Source of the DNA: Candidatus Pelagibacter sp. RS39
GTDB taxonomy: Bacteria > Pseudomonadota > Alphaproteobacteria > Pelagibacterales > Pelagibacteraceae
NCBI RefSeq assembly: GCF_002101315.1
Contig: NZ_CP020777.1
Location: forward strand, 558,001-622,000
Reading direction: 5' to 3'
Length of the DNA stretch: 64,000 nt
Position 1 is the stretch's first letter. Each line of letters starts with the position of its first letter. Of this stretch, positions 28,397 to 36,971 are shown one piece after another. The notes below the pieces were generated by a model. That model ran no database searches. It worked only from the letters and a program-made list of their open reading frames with translations, and was not told the DNA's origin. A program made the translations under genes and the position numbers.

Positions 28397-29529
28397 AAAA
28401 AATTTTTATATTAACTGGTGAACCTTCTGGAGATAAATTAGCATCTACAGTTGTTTCTAAGCTTCAACAAAATCATTCAAATATAGAATATCTAAGTGTT
28501 GGAGGCTCTCATTTAAACAAACTTGGTGTTAAATCAATATATGATCTTAAGGAAGTAACCTACATTGGTTTTACAAGTGTAATTTTAAATTTATTTAAAA
28601 TCAGAAATAAAATAAATGAAACTGTAAAAAAAATAATTAAATTTAATCCTGATATTCTATTTAGTGTAGATAGTCCAGATTTCACCCTAAGAGTTGCTGA
28701 AAAAGTAAAAAGTATAAATCCTAATATTAAAACAATACATTATGTTGCACCACAAGTATGGGTATGGCGAGAAAGTAGGGTTAAAAATTTTAAAAAGTTT
28801 TTAGACCATGTTTTATTATTATTCAATTTTGAAAAGAAATACTTTGATAAAGAAGATATTAAGAACACTTTCGTTGGTCATCCTTTACTTGAAAATAAAG
28901 AGAATGTTAAAACAAATTTATCAAATATAATTGATGACAATAAAAAAATTATATCTTTATTCGCTGGAAGCCGATCATCTGAAACCAATATTCTTTTACC
29001 AATTTTAGTAAACTTTATTAAATTAATGAATGAAAAATTTAATGAATATAATTTTGTTTTTCATGCGACTGATCAAAACAAAGATTTAATAAAAAATGAG
29101 ATTAAAAAAACAAACTACAATAATGTTGAAGTTATATCTGACGAGAATATAAAATCTAAAATACTATCAAATTCTATATTTGCTGTAGCAAAATCAGGAA
29201 CTGTTTCTCTTGAAATTTGTAATGCAAAAGTTCCATCTATTATTATTTATAAAATGAATTTTATTAATTTTTTAATTGTAAAATTTTTAGTAAAAACAAA
29301 ATATGCAAATATAATTAATATAATTAACCAAAAAGAAATAATTCCAGAATTAATTCAAAAAGAATGTAATTCAAAAGAAATTTTTAGATCTGTAGCATAT
29401 TTTTTAAAAAACCCTGAGCTTATGAAAAAACAAATTCTTGACGTGAGCAATACTTTAAATGAAATCAAATCTAAAACTTCTTCATCTTCAGAAGCTTCAA
29501 CAGTAGTTTCAAGCTATCTTAGCACTTAA
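28393..29529 (+). CDS. lpxB: Lipid-A-disaccharide synthase
   Basis: Glycosyltransferase (GT19) that joins lipid X and UDP-diacylglucosamine into the lipid A disaccharide, peripheral on the inner membrane. Recognised by FILTGEPSGDKLASTVV (about residues 5-21), VDSPDFTLRVAEKVK near 94, VAPQVWVWRESRVKNFKK near 118, and AVAKSGTVSLEI near 264. Length 378 is normal. Its last 21 bases overlap the end of gltX on the other strand. Confidence 0.96.
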   Translation: MKKIFILTGEPSGDKLASTVVSKLQQNHSNIEYLSVGGSHLNKLGVKSIYDLKEVTYIGFTSVILNLFKIRNKINETVKKIIKFNPDILFSVDSPDFTLRVAEKVKSINPNIKTIHYVAPQVWVWRESRVKNFKKFLDHVLLLFNFEKKYFDKEDIKNTFVGHPLLENKENVKTNLSNIIDDNKKIISLFAGSRSSETNILLPILVNFIKLMNEKFNEYNFVFHATDQNKDLIKNEIKKTNYNNVEVISDENIKSKILSNSIFAVAKSGTVSLEICNAKVPSIIIYKMNFINFLIVKFLVKTKYANIINIINQKEIIPELIQKECNSKEIFRSVAYFLKNPELMKKQILDVSNTLNEIKSKTSSSSEASTVVSSYLST

Positions 29530-30906
29530 TCGTTTCTGAACTTCTTCTTTTCCTAATGATAAAATAATATCATATATACCAGGTCCAAACTTTGAACCAG
29601 TTAGAACAATCCTTAGTGGTTGTCCAACACCTTTAAAATTTGTGCCATGCGATTTTATAATCTCGTTTACTATTGGTTCTAAAATTTCTCTAGAGGGCAG
29701 GTCTATTTTTTCAAACTGACTCTTAAAATCAGAAATTACTTTTTTAGCTTTATCGTCAATTAATTTAAGATCATCTTTATTAAAATCTACCTTGTCTTTT
29801 ATAATATATTGACCATTATTAAATATATCCTCCAAAGTTTTTGCTTTATTTTTTAGGAAGGTAAGAGATTTTTTAATCTTATCTTTTTTATCTGATTGAA
29901 TTTCACTTTTATATAATTTGCAATATTCAGTTAATTGGTTGAATAAATCATCCTCATCAATATTTTTAATATAGTGTTCATTCATTGATAAAATTCTACT
30001 CATATCAAGTTTAGAGGGAGATTTACCGATACCTTCTAAATTAAAAAATTTTATACTTTCCTCTATTGTGAATATTTCTTTATCTTTGTAAGACCAGCCT
30101 AGTCTTAAAAGGTAGTTTCGAAGAGCATCTGGCATGATACCTATTTTGGAATAATCATCTAATGTAGAAGCCTGATCTCGCTTTGATAGTTTCTTTCCCT
30201 CTATTGTATGTATCAATGGTATGTGAGCAAATGAGGGTAAATCCCATTTCATGGCTTGATAAATTTGCATTTGTTTAAAGGTGTTTATTTTATGATCGTC
30301 ACCTCTAATAATATGTGTCATATTCATTTGGTGATCGTCTACGGATGCAGATAAATTATATGTAGGGGTCCCGTCATTTCTTAAGATAATAAAATCTTCG
30401 ATTGTATTATTATCAATTTCAACATCACCTTGAACTAAATCTTTCAAAATCGATGTTCCATCAATCTTACTTTTAAATCTTATGACAGGTTTAATATCTT
30501 TGGGAGCATCAGATTCTTTTTTATCTCTCCATTTTCTGTCATAAATATAAGGAATCTTTTTTTGTCTAGCTCTTTTTTTTTGTTCTTCTATTTCTTCACT
30601 TGAACAATAACATTTATATGCATAACCATTCTTAAGAAGCTCATTTGCAACTTTAACGTGGTTGCTTACTTTTTCTGATTGAATATATTCTTCTCCATCA
30701 TAGTTGATACCAATCCATTTAAGAGATTGTATTATTTGATCTTTATATTCATCTTTAGATCTTTCTTTATCTGTATCTTCCACCCTTAAATGAAATTTTC
30801 CATTTTGATTCTTGGAGTATAACCAATTAAATAAAGCTGTTCTAACACCACCAATATGTAATGCACCAGTAGGCGAGGGAGCAAATCTAGTTGCTACTTT
30901 TTTCAT
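29509..30906 (-). CDS. gltX: Glutamate--tRNA ligase
   Basis: Class I synthetase that charges tRNA-Glu (or non-discriminately tRNA-Gln). The HIGH motif region APSPTGALHIGG is at residues 8-19, and the KMSKS equivalent KLSKRDQAST is near 242-251. The C-terminal helical anticodon-binding domain completes 465 residues, normal length. It lies 22 bases downstream of lexA on the same strand with no terminator seen between them, so it may share the SOS-controlled message. The C-terminal codons overlap lpxB. Confidence 0.97.
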   Translation of the reverse strand: MKKVATRFAPSPTGALHIGGVRTALFNWLYSKNQNGKFHLRVEDTDKERSKDEYKDQIIQSLKWIGINYDGEEYIQSEKVSNHVKVANELLKNGYAYKCYCSSEEIEEQKKRARQKKIPYIYDRKWRDKKESDAPKDIKPVIRFKSKIDGTSILKDLVQGDVEIDNNTIEDFIILRNDGTPTYNLSASVDDHQMNMTHIIRGDDHKINTFKQMQIYQAMKWDLPSFAHIPLIHTIEGKKLSKRDQASTLDDYSKIGIMPDALRNYLLRLGWSYKDKEIFTIEESIKFFNLEGIGKSPSKLDMSRILSMNEHYIKNIDEDDLFNQLTEYCKLYKSEIQSDKKDKIKKSLTFLKNKAKTLEDIFNNGQYIIKDKVDFNKDDLKLIDDKAKKVISDFKSQFEKIDLPSREILEPIVNEIIKSHGTNFKGVGQPLRIVLTGSKFGPGIYDIILSLGKEEVQKRLSAKIA

Positions 30907-30928
30907 TAAAATGGTTTAGACTATTTTT

Positions 30929-31606
30929 TTAGAAGTTTCTATATAAAGATACTAATACACCCTGAACTTTTACTCTATCAGGTCCAAATATTTTAGTTTC
31001 ATAATTTTTGTTGGCACTCTCTAAAGCAACAACTTTACCTTTTTTCCTAATTCTTTTTAACATTGCTTCATGCTCATCAATTAAAGCAACAACAATTTTT
31101 CCATTATCAGCTGTATCTGTTCTTTTAATAATTACTGTATCACCCTCATGAATTCCAGCTTCAATCATAGAGTCTCCTTGAACTTTTAAACCAAAATAGT
31201 CTCCATTTTTCTCTAAATTACTTGGCAAAGGTATTCTTGAAACCTCATTTTGAATAGCTTCAACAGGTGTTCCAGCAGCAATTTTTCCTAAAACTGGCAC
31301 CTCAACATCATCTGAGGATAAATTTTCCTCATCTAAACCACCTTTAATAACACTTGGTGAAAAATTGTTATAAATGTCATTTGCAGAGGCCGTTTCTGGC
31401 AATTTAATTACTTCTAATGCTCTTGCTTTATGAGCAAGTCTTTTAATAAAACCTCTTTCTTCTAAAGCACTTATAAGTCTATGAATTCCAGACTTAGATT
31501 TAAGGTTTAATGAAGCTTTCATTTCTTCATAAGAAGGAGAAACACCAGAGCTTCTCAACTTCTTGTTGATGAATAAGAGCAGGTTTTTTTGTTTTTTTGT
31601 TAGCAT
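30929..31606 (-). CDS. lexA: LexA repressor
   Basis: SOS repressor with self-cleaving activity. A winged-helix DNA-binding domain covers residues 1-65 (SPSYEEMKASLNLKSKSGIHRLISALEERGFI). The cleavage site Ala111-Gly112 is in LGKIAAGTPVEA. The catalytic dyad is Ser146 (QGDSMIEAGI) and Lys184 (AMLKRI). Length 225 fits the alphaproteobacterial form. A LexA-box match lies in the upstream gap, indicating self-regulation. The gene lies between trpC and gltX, the expected neighbourhood with moaC, moeA and comEC removed. Confidence 0.97.
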   Translation of the reverse strand: MLTKKQKNLLLFINKKLRSSGVSPSYEEMKASLNLKSKSGIHRLISALEERGFIKRLAHKARALEVIKLPETASANDIYNNFSPSVIKGGLDEENLSSDDVEVPVLGKIAAGTPVEAIQNEVSRIPLPSNLEKNGDYFGLKVQGDSMIEAGIHEGDTVIIKRTDTADNGKIVVALIDEHEAMLKRIRKKGKVVALESANKNYETKIFGPDRVKVQGVLVSLYRNF

Positions 31607-31630
31607 AAGAACAAATATCGTACAAAATCT

Positions 31631-31645
31631 GTTCTACAAAAGTTC
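31631..31645 (-). promoter_or_regulatory. LexA box (SOS operator) of lexA
   Basis: GTTC (31631-31634) and GTTC (31642-31645) are separated by exactly 7 bases, the direct-repeat LexA box GTTC-N7-GTTC known from alphaproteobacteria. It ends 25 bases before the lexA start, in the 88-base gap behind trpC. On the minus strand TTGTGA and TAGAAC, 17 bases apart, could be the promoter, with the box covering the -10. The promoter assignment is weaker than the operator. Confidence 0.75.
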
Positions 31646-31694
31646 TTTTCAATTCACAATAGTAAAAAAGGCAATAAAATAGGGAACTATTTGA

Positions 31695-32486
31695 CTAAAG
31701 AACTGAGAAAATAGAATTATTTTCCAAATTTTTCAAAAGTGATTCACCAATTAGAAAAGTTTTAATAGATGTTTTATTAGAGAGTTCTAATAGTTCATCT
31801 TTATTTTTAATTCCACTTTCAGAAATTAATGGACCTTTATGATTAACTAAAACATCATGAATATCAAAAGTTGTATTTATATCGGTTTTAAGTGTCTTTA
31901 AGTTCCTATTATTGATGCCAATTAATGCATCTTCAAATTTTAAAGCTTGTTTTGCCTCCTCAACTGTATGTACCTCAACTATCACAGACATATTTAATTT
32001 AAGTGCTTCTTCATATAACTCATTCGCAAGACTTTCACTTACACCAGCTAATATAATTAATATTGCATCTGCTCCATGACTTTTTGCTAATGAAATTTGA
32101 AATTTATCTACAAAAAAGTCCTTACAAAGAATTGGTAAATTAATATTTTGTTTAATTTGACTTATATGTGTTAAATCTCCTAAAAAAAAATTTTCCTCAG
32201 TCAAAACCGATAAACAAGTAGCTTTATTGTCATTATATATATTAGCTATTTTAACAGGGTCATAATCATTTATGATTACACCTGCAGAAGGACTAGCTTT
32301 TTTGATCTCAGCAATAATTGAAAATTTGTTTTCCTTAATATTTTTTTTAATTTTTTCTTTAAAATTAACAAAAGTTTTATTTTTTTCTATTAATTCATTT
32401 AATGTATCTATTGAAAAATTTTTTTTAGAATTTTCAATTTTTTCTATTTTTTTTTTAATAATCTTTTCGAGTATATTTTCAGACAT
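31695..32486 (-). CDS. trpC: Indole-3-glycerol phosphate synthase
   Basis: Closes the indole ring in tryptophan synthesis (TIM barrel). FSIIAEIKKASPSAGVI (about residues 53-69), ILCKDFFVDKFQI near 120, LIGINNRNLKTLKTD near 190, and the C-terminal ISESGIKNKDEL phosphate-binding block are intact. Length 263 is normal. It overlaps trpD by 8 bases. It is monofunctional, without fused TrpF. It is the last gene of the ppiD-like-trpEGDC unit; 88 bases of regulatory DNA follow before lexA. Confidence 0.97.
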   Translation of the reverse strand: MSENILEKIIKKKIEKIENSKKNFSIDTLNELIEKNKTFVNFKEKIKKNIKENKFSIIAEIKKASPSAGVIINDYDPVKIANIYNDNKATCLSVLTEENFFLGDLTHISQIKQNINLPILCKDFFVDKFQISLAKSHGADAILIILAGVSESLANELYEEALKLNMSVIVEVHTVEEAKQALKFEDALIGINNRNLKTLKTDINTTFDIHDVLVNHKGPLISESGIKNKDELLELSNKTSIKTFLIGESLLKNLENNSIFSVL

Positions 32487-33471
32487 TTTGAATTTTTTCT
32501 AAATGTTGGATTACTTTATTTGATAAAATATGTTTTCTGGCGTTGTTATAAGCTTCGCTAAAATCTTCATGAGTTTCATTTACAATTAATCCTGCTGCAG
32601 CATTTAGACATACAGCTTTAGAAAAATCATTATCCTTACCCTCAAATATTTCAATCATTTTATTTGCATTGAATTTTGCATCATCTCCAATTAGATTTTC
32701 AAATTTATCTGCATTTACATTAAATTCTTTCGGATCAATGATAATTTCAGATATAACGTTGTTTTTTAATTGAATAATATTTGTTTTAGCATATGGTGAA
32801 ATTTCATCTAAACCATCTTCACTATTAACGATCCATGCAAATTTAATATCTAAATTTTTTAAAGCATTAGCAAATGTTTTTAATAGTTTTTTTTCAAAGA
32901 CACCAACAACTTGTCTTTTTACCAAGGCTGGACTACTTAAAGGTCCAATCATATTAAAGATTGTTCTTTTGCCAATTTTTTTTCGAGTGGGGCCAACATA
33001 CTTCATTGCACTATGGTAATTAGGAGCAAACATGAAACCAAAATTATTTTTATTAATTTGAGCCTCAATATTTTCTGGTTCTAAATTAATGTTAATATTT
33101 AGAGCTTCTAAAACATCTCCAGATCCACATTTAGATGACACTGCTTTATTTCCGTGTTTTGCTACTTTAACACCCATACTGGCGAGTAATAATGCAGAGG
33201 CAGTAGAAATATTAAGTGTATTCATTCCATCACCACCAGTTCCGCATGTATCAACACAATTATCTACATTAACTCTTTTTGACTTGTCTCTAAGCACGTA
33301 AACACCACCAGCAATTTCATCTGAAACCTCACCTTTAGCCGACAAGAGCGTTAAAAAATCAAATATTTCCTGTTCGTTTGCTTTACCCTCCATCAATAAT
33401 TCAAAAGCTGCCTTACTTTCTTCAAAAGAGAGATCTTCTTTATTCTTAATTTTATCTATGAATTGTTTCAT
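32479..33471 (-). CDS. trpD: Anthranilate phosphoribosyltransferase
   Basis: Second step of tryptophan synthesis, joining anthranilate to PRPP. The glycine-rich PRPP loop DTCGTGGDGMNTLNISTA is at about residues 79-96, KHGNKAVSSKCGSGDVLEAL near 114-133, and FAPNYHSAMKYVGPTRKKIG near 152-171. Length 330 is typical. It lies 5 bases after trpG and overlaps trpC. Confidence 0.97.
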   Translation of the reverse strand: MKQFIDKIKNKEDLSFEESKAAFELLMEGKANEQEIFDFLTLLSAKGEVSDEIAGGVYVLRDKSKRVNVDNCVDTCGTGGDGMNTLNISTASALLLASMGVKVAKHGNKAVSSKCGSGDVLEALNININLEPENIEAQINKNNFGFMFAPNYHSAMKYVGPTRKKIGKRTIFNMIGPLSSPALVKRQVVGVFEKKLLKTFANALKNLDIKFAWIVNSEDGLDEISPYAKTNIIQLKNNVISEIIIDPKEFNVNADKFENLIGDDAKFNANKMIEIFEGKDNDFSKAVCLNAAAGLIVNETHEDFSEAYNNARKHILSNKVIQHLEKIQNV

Positions 33472-33476
33472 TGATT

Positions 33477-34046
33477 TTAAATTTTAATAAAATTTTTTAA
33501 AATTTTAATACCTAATTTAGTTTTAATACTTTCAGGGTGAAATTGCACTCCATGAACATTATATTTTTTATGTTGAACACCCATAATTAAACCATCTTTA
33601 CTCTCAGCCGTGATTTCAAGGTGTTTTGATAGTGATTTTTTATCAATAATTAAGCTGTGATAGCGTGTTGCTTCAAATGATTTTGGAAGATTTTTTAAAA
33701 TTCCCTTTTTTTTTGAGATTATTTTACTTGTTTTACCATGCATTAGTCTTTTAGCTTGAATAATTTTAGAACCAAATACTTGTCCTATTATTTGATGCCC
33801 AAGACAAACTCCAAGTATTGGGATTTTTTTATATAAAGATTTTACTATCTTTAAACAATTACCTGATTGATTAGGATTACCTGGACCTGGTGAGATTACA
33901 ATCTTATTATATCTTTTTTTTAATATTTGATTAGATGTAATCTGATCATTTCTTATAACATCTACCTTCACTTTCAATGATGATAAGTAATGATAAAGAT
34001 TGAAAGTAAAACTATCGTAATTATCTATAAGAATTATTTTTTTCAT
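33477..34046 (-). CDS. trpG: Anthranilate synthase glutaminase component
   Basis: Class I glutamine amidotransferase that supplies ammonia to TrpE. The nucleophile is Cys81 in ILGVCLGHQIIGQVFG, and the His-Glu pair is in HGVQFHPESI near the C-terminus. Length 189 is normal for a separate TrpG. Such proteins sometimes also serve PabB; the trp context supports TrpG. It overlaps trpE by 4 bases. Confidence 0.96.
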   Translation of the reverse strand: MKKIILIDNYDSFTFNLYHYLSSLKVKVDVIRNDQITSNQILKKRYNKIVISPGPGNPNQSGNCLKIVKSLYKKIPILGVCLGHQIIGQVFGSKIIQAKRLMHGKTSKIISKKKGILKNLPKSFEATRYHSLIIDKKSLSKHLEITAESKDGLIMGVQHKKYNVHGVQFHPESIKTKLGIKILKNFIKI

Positions 34047-35503
34047 TTTAAAGCATTAATCAAAGCTTTCGCTTTATTTACAGTTTCTTCATACTCTTTT
34101 AAAGGTTTGCTATCAGCAACAATTCCAGCACCAGCTTGAACATAGAATTTATCTTTTTTAGCTACAGCTGTTCTTAAAGCTATACAAGTATCAAATTCAC
34201 CATTTGCTGAAAAATAGCCAATACCACCAGCGTAAACTTTTCTCTTAGTTGTCTCTAATTCATCAATTATTTCCATAGCTCTAATTTTTGGTGCGCCAGA
34301 AACAGTTCCTGCAGGAAAACCAGCTAGAAGTGATTTAAATTTTGAAAACTTCTTATCATATACACCGATAACATTAGATACTATGTGCATTACGTGAGAA
34401 TACTTTTCAATAATAAAGCTCTCTGTTACTTTTACAGTATTAATTTTTGAAACTTTACCAGCATCATTTCTGCCTAAATCCAATAACATTAAATGCTCTG
34501 AAAGCTCCTTTTTATCTTGAAGAAGATCTTTTTCATAAAAACGATCCTCGCTCAATGTTTTACCTCTAGGTCTTGTTCCAGCGATTGGTCTTACAGTGAT
34601 TTTGTTATCCCTTAGTCTCACCAGTATTTCTGGGCTAGCACCAATAATTTGAAAATCATTGAAATTGAAAAAAAACATAAAAGGTGAAGGGTTAGTCACT
34701 CTAAGTTTTTTATAAATATCAATTGGTTTTTTTGTTAGCTTAGCTTCAAATCTTTGACTTAAAACTACCTGAAATATATCTCCTAATTTAATATATTCTT
34801 TTGCTTTATTGACCATTTGCAAAAATCTATTTTTAGAAGTGTTTGATTTAACTTTAATATTATTTGATTTTAATTGAGTTCTATTATCTATATTTTTAAT
34901 TGATGATTGAATAAGCAATCTAAAAAGATCTGATTTTACCTCATCATATTTTTTTTGATAATCTATAATTTTTTCATCCTTATAGATATTTCTTATATAG
35001 AAAATTTCTTTTTTTAAATTATCATGAATTATAAGTATTCTTGGTCTTAGAAGTCTTACATCAGGTATACTAAGATCATCCTTACAATTGTTCGGAATTT
35101 TCTCGATATATCTTATAGAGTCATAAGAAAAATATCCCGAAATTAAAGAACAAATTTTTGGTAAACTTTTAGGTGTTTCAAATTTAAATTCCTCAATAAT
35201 TTTTTCGATTAAATTTTCTGGTTTATCTTTAAGTTTGACTTTTTTTTTATTTTGAATCAAATAAGAATTATTATTCTTAAATTCCCATATCTTATCAGGA
35301 TTTTTTCCAAATATAGTGTATCTTCCTTTGATTTTACCTTTTTCTACTGACTCAAATATAAAGCTATTTTTTTCACTTAAAAAATTATCTATTAAATTCG
35401 AGATCTCTTCATCACCTTTGATTTTTTTTGAAGTATATATAATCTGATTTTTATTGCTTCTATGTCGAAACTTAAAATCTTTGAAGCTTCGATTTATGTT
35501 CAT
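34043..35503 (-). CDS. trpE: Anthranilate synthase component I
   Basis: Converts chorismate to anthranilate with TrpG. The C-terminal chorismate-binding domain is clear: GDIFQVVLSQRFEA near 242, PIAGTRPRGKT near 307, LLDLGRNDAGKVS near 342, GTVSGAPKIRAMEII near 397, and AGAGIVADS near 459. An N-terminal regulatory domain with FIFESVEKGKIKGRYTIFG (about residues 48-66) corresponds to the tryptophan feedback pocket. Length 486 is normal. It overlaps trpG and the upstream PpiD-like gene by 4 bases each. Confidence 0.97.
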   Translation of the reverse strand: MNINRSFKDFKFRHRSNKNQIIYTSKKIKGDEEISNLIDNFLSEKNSFIFESVEKGKIKGRYTIFGKNPDKIWEFKNNNSYLIQNKKKVKLKDKPENLIEKIIEEFKFETPKSLPKICSLISGYFSYDSIRYIEKIPNNCKDDLSIPDVRLLRPRILIIHDNLKKEIFYIRNIYKDEKIIDYQKKYDEVKSDLFRLLIQSSIKNIDNRTQLKSNNIKVKSNTSKNRFLQMVNKAKEYIKLGDIFQVVLSQRFEAKLTKKPIDIYKKLRVTNPSPFMFFFNFNDFQIIGASPEILVRLRDNKITVRPIAGTRPRGKTLSEDRFYEKDLLQDKKELSEHLMLLDLGRNDAGKVSKINTVKVTESFIIEKYSHVMHIVSNVIGVYDKKFSKFKSLLAGFPAGTVSGAPKIRAMEIIDELETTKRKVYAGGIGYFSANGEFDTCIALRTAVAKKDKFYVQAGAGIVADSKPLKEYEETVNKAKALINALK

Positions 35504-36915
35504 TGAAAGAAATTCTTAACTCGTTCTATTGTTTTTTGGTTTAAAGTAACATTATATCTACTATTAAGATATAGATCATAAGACTTTAACATATTATTTT
35601 TTAAATTCGAATTTTGTTTATTTGTATAATCTATAATTTCATTGTTATTATCAGTTAGTTCAACTTGGTAATCTTTGACTTTAGCCAAGTAAATATTTTC
35701 TTTTTCATCATTTATTAAAGTGAATGAATTAATTGGTAAAGAATATAAAATTTTGACTGCGTTAATATCAAATTTTTTGTTGTCTCTTATTGAATTTAAT
35801 TTTGCTGTTTTGATATTTTGTTGGCCCATTTGTATAAATTCGTTATCATTAAATTCATTATTCTTAATTTTTTCTATTAAATTAGTATTGTAATCAAATT
35901 TATTCTTCTGAAAAATTAAATCTAAAATTTCTTCTTTAGTTTGACTGTTTGTTATATCGGGCTCTCTACTTTCGTTTTTTTGAATTTTGTATAAAACATA
36001 ATCATCACCTAATTCAAAAATATCAAAATCAGTTCCTTTTAATTCAAAAATTTTTTTTTCAACTTCATTTTTATCAGATGAAAATAAAAAATCTTTAACC
36101 TTTGTGGATTTAAGATTTAGATTTGAAACAATCGAGTTGAATGGAACTTCGTTAGAAATATCAATCTCAATTTGATCAATTTTATCAAAAAAAGATTGAT
36201 TAAATTCATCAACACCTATTAAATTTTTTGGATTAATTATTGAGTATTCAAAATCAAGATAATCAACTTTTAAATTCTCTTTATTTTCCTCTAGGAATTT
36301 TTTTAAATCATTATCAGTAAAATCACCTTTTTTTTTATAGAATTTATCCAAGTTAATGAAATCTATTTCTAATTTTTTATTTTGCTCTTCATAAAGCTTT
36401 TTTACTAAAAACTTTGGTGAAACAGTTCCGGCACCTACAAAACTGAACAAGTTTTTTTGTAATTCACGATTTTTAAGACGTAATTCAAATTGCGGTGCTG
36501 ATTGATTATTTTCAAGTAAAAACTTTTCATATTTAAGTCTTTGAAAATTTCCTTGATCATCTAAAAAATTTTTATTTTTTTTAATCATTTTAAGTAGTGT
36601 TTCTTTTGAAATAATTAAATCATATTCCCTAATTTCTAGATCTAAAATTTTTGTCGAAACCAATCCAGACAATAATTCCTCAATAATATTATTATTTAAG
36701 TTTTCTCTTATTGTCTTTTGAGGAATTCCAGAATTATTTAAGTAATCAATAAATTCTTCCGTAGAAACGTTAGACTCATTTATTTTAACAATTGAGTTTG
36801 TATTTCCACTACTGAACATACTTCCCATACCCCAAAAAACAAAAGGAATGATCATTATGAAAACTAATATCCCAGCAAACTTTGTTTTGGCAAAATTTCT
36901 AAAACTACCTATCAT
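35500..36915 (-). CDS. PpiD/SurA N-terminal-like periplasmic chaperone, no visible parvulin domain
   Basis: A 471-residue protein anchored by one N-terminal helix (about residues 13-32, GILVFIMIIPFVFWGMGSMF), facing the periplasm. The N-terminal ~160 residues, with IVKINESNVSTEEFIDYLN and the helical stretch after it, match the SurA-N/PpiD chaperone domain. E. coli PpiD has 623 residues and a parvulin domain, but here I find no recognisable parvulin core; the middle goes from FLEENKENLKVDYLDF to low-complexity helices. A chaperone for secreted proteins is likely. A PpiD-like gene before trpE is common in alphaproteobacteria. Confidence 0.82.
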   Translation of the reverse strand: MIGSFRNFAKTKFAGILVFIMIIPFVFWGMGSMFSSGNTNSIVKINESNVSTEEFIDYLNNSGIPQKTIRENLNNNIIEELLSGLVSTKILDLEIREYDLIISKETLLKMIKKNKNFLDDQGNFQRLKYEKFLLENNQSAPQFELRLKNRELQKNLFSFVGAGTVSPKFLVKKLYEEQNKKLEIDFINLDKFYKKKGDFTDNDLKKFLEENKENLKVDYLDFEYSIINPKNLIGVDEFNQSFFDKIDQIEIDISNEVPFNSIVSNLNLKSTKVKDFLFSSDKNEVEKKIFELKGTDFDIFELGDDYVLYKIQKNESREPDITNSQTKEEILDLIFQKNKFDYNTNLIEKIKNNEFNDNEFIQMGQQNIKTAKLNSIRDNKKFDINAVKILYSLPINSFTLINDEKENIYLAKVKDYQVELTDNNNEIIDYTNKQNSNLKNNMLKSYDLYLNSRYNVTLNQKTIERVKNFFQ

Positions 36916-36930
36916 TACTATATAAATTTA

Positions 36931-36959
36931 TTGATCTATAAAAAGCAAACCTATAGATT
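36931..36959 (+). promoter_or_regulatory. Candidate promoter for tpiA within a divergent dyad
   Basis: TTGATC (36931-36936) and TAGATT (36954-36959) are spaced by 17 bases, 12 bases before the tpiA ATG. ATCTATA (36934-36940) and TATAGAT (36952-36958) form a perfect inverted repeat with an 11-base spacer inside the same region. The 56-base gap must serve both tpiA and the PpiD-like/trp unit on the other strand. Confidence 0.4.
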
Positions 36960-36971
36960 AAATTTCAGTAG

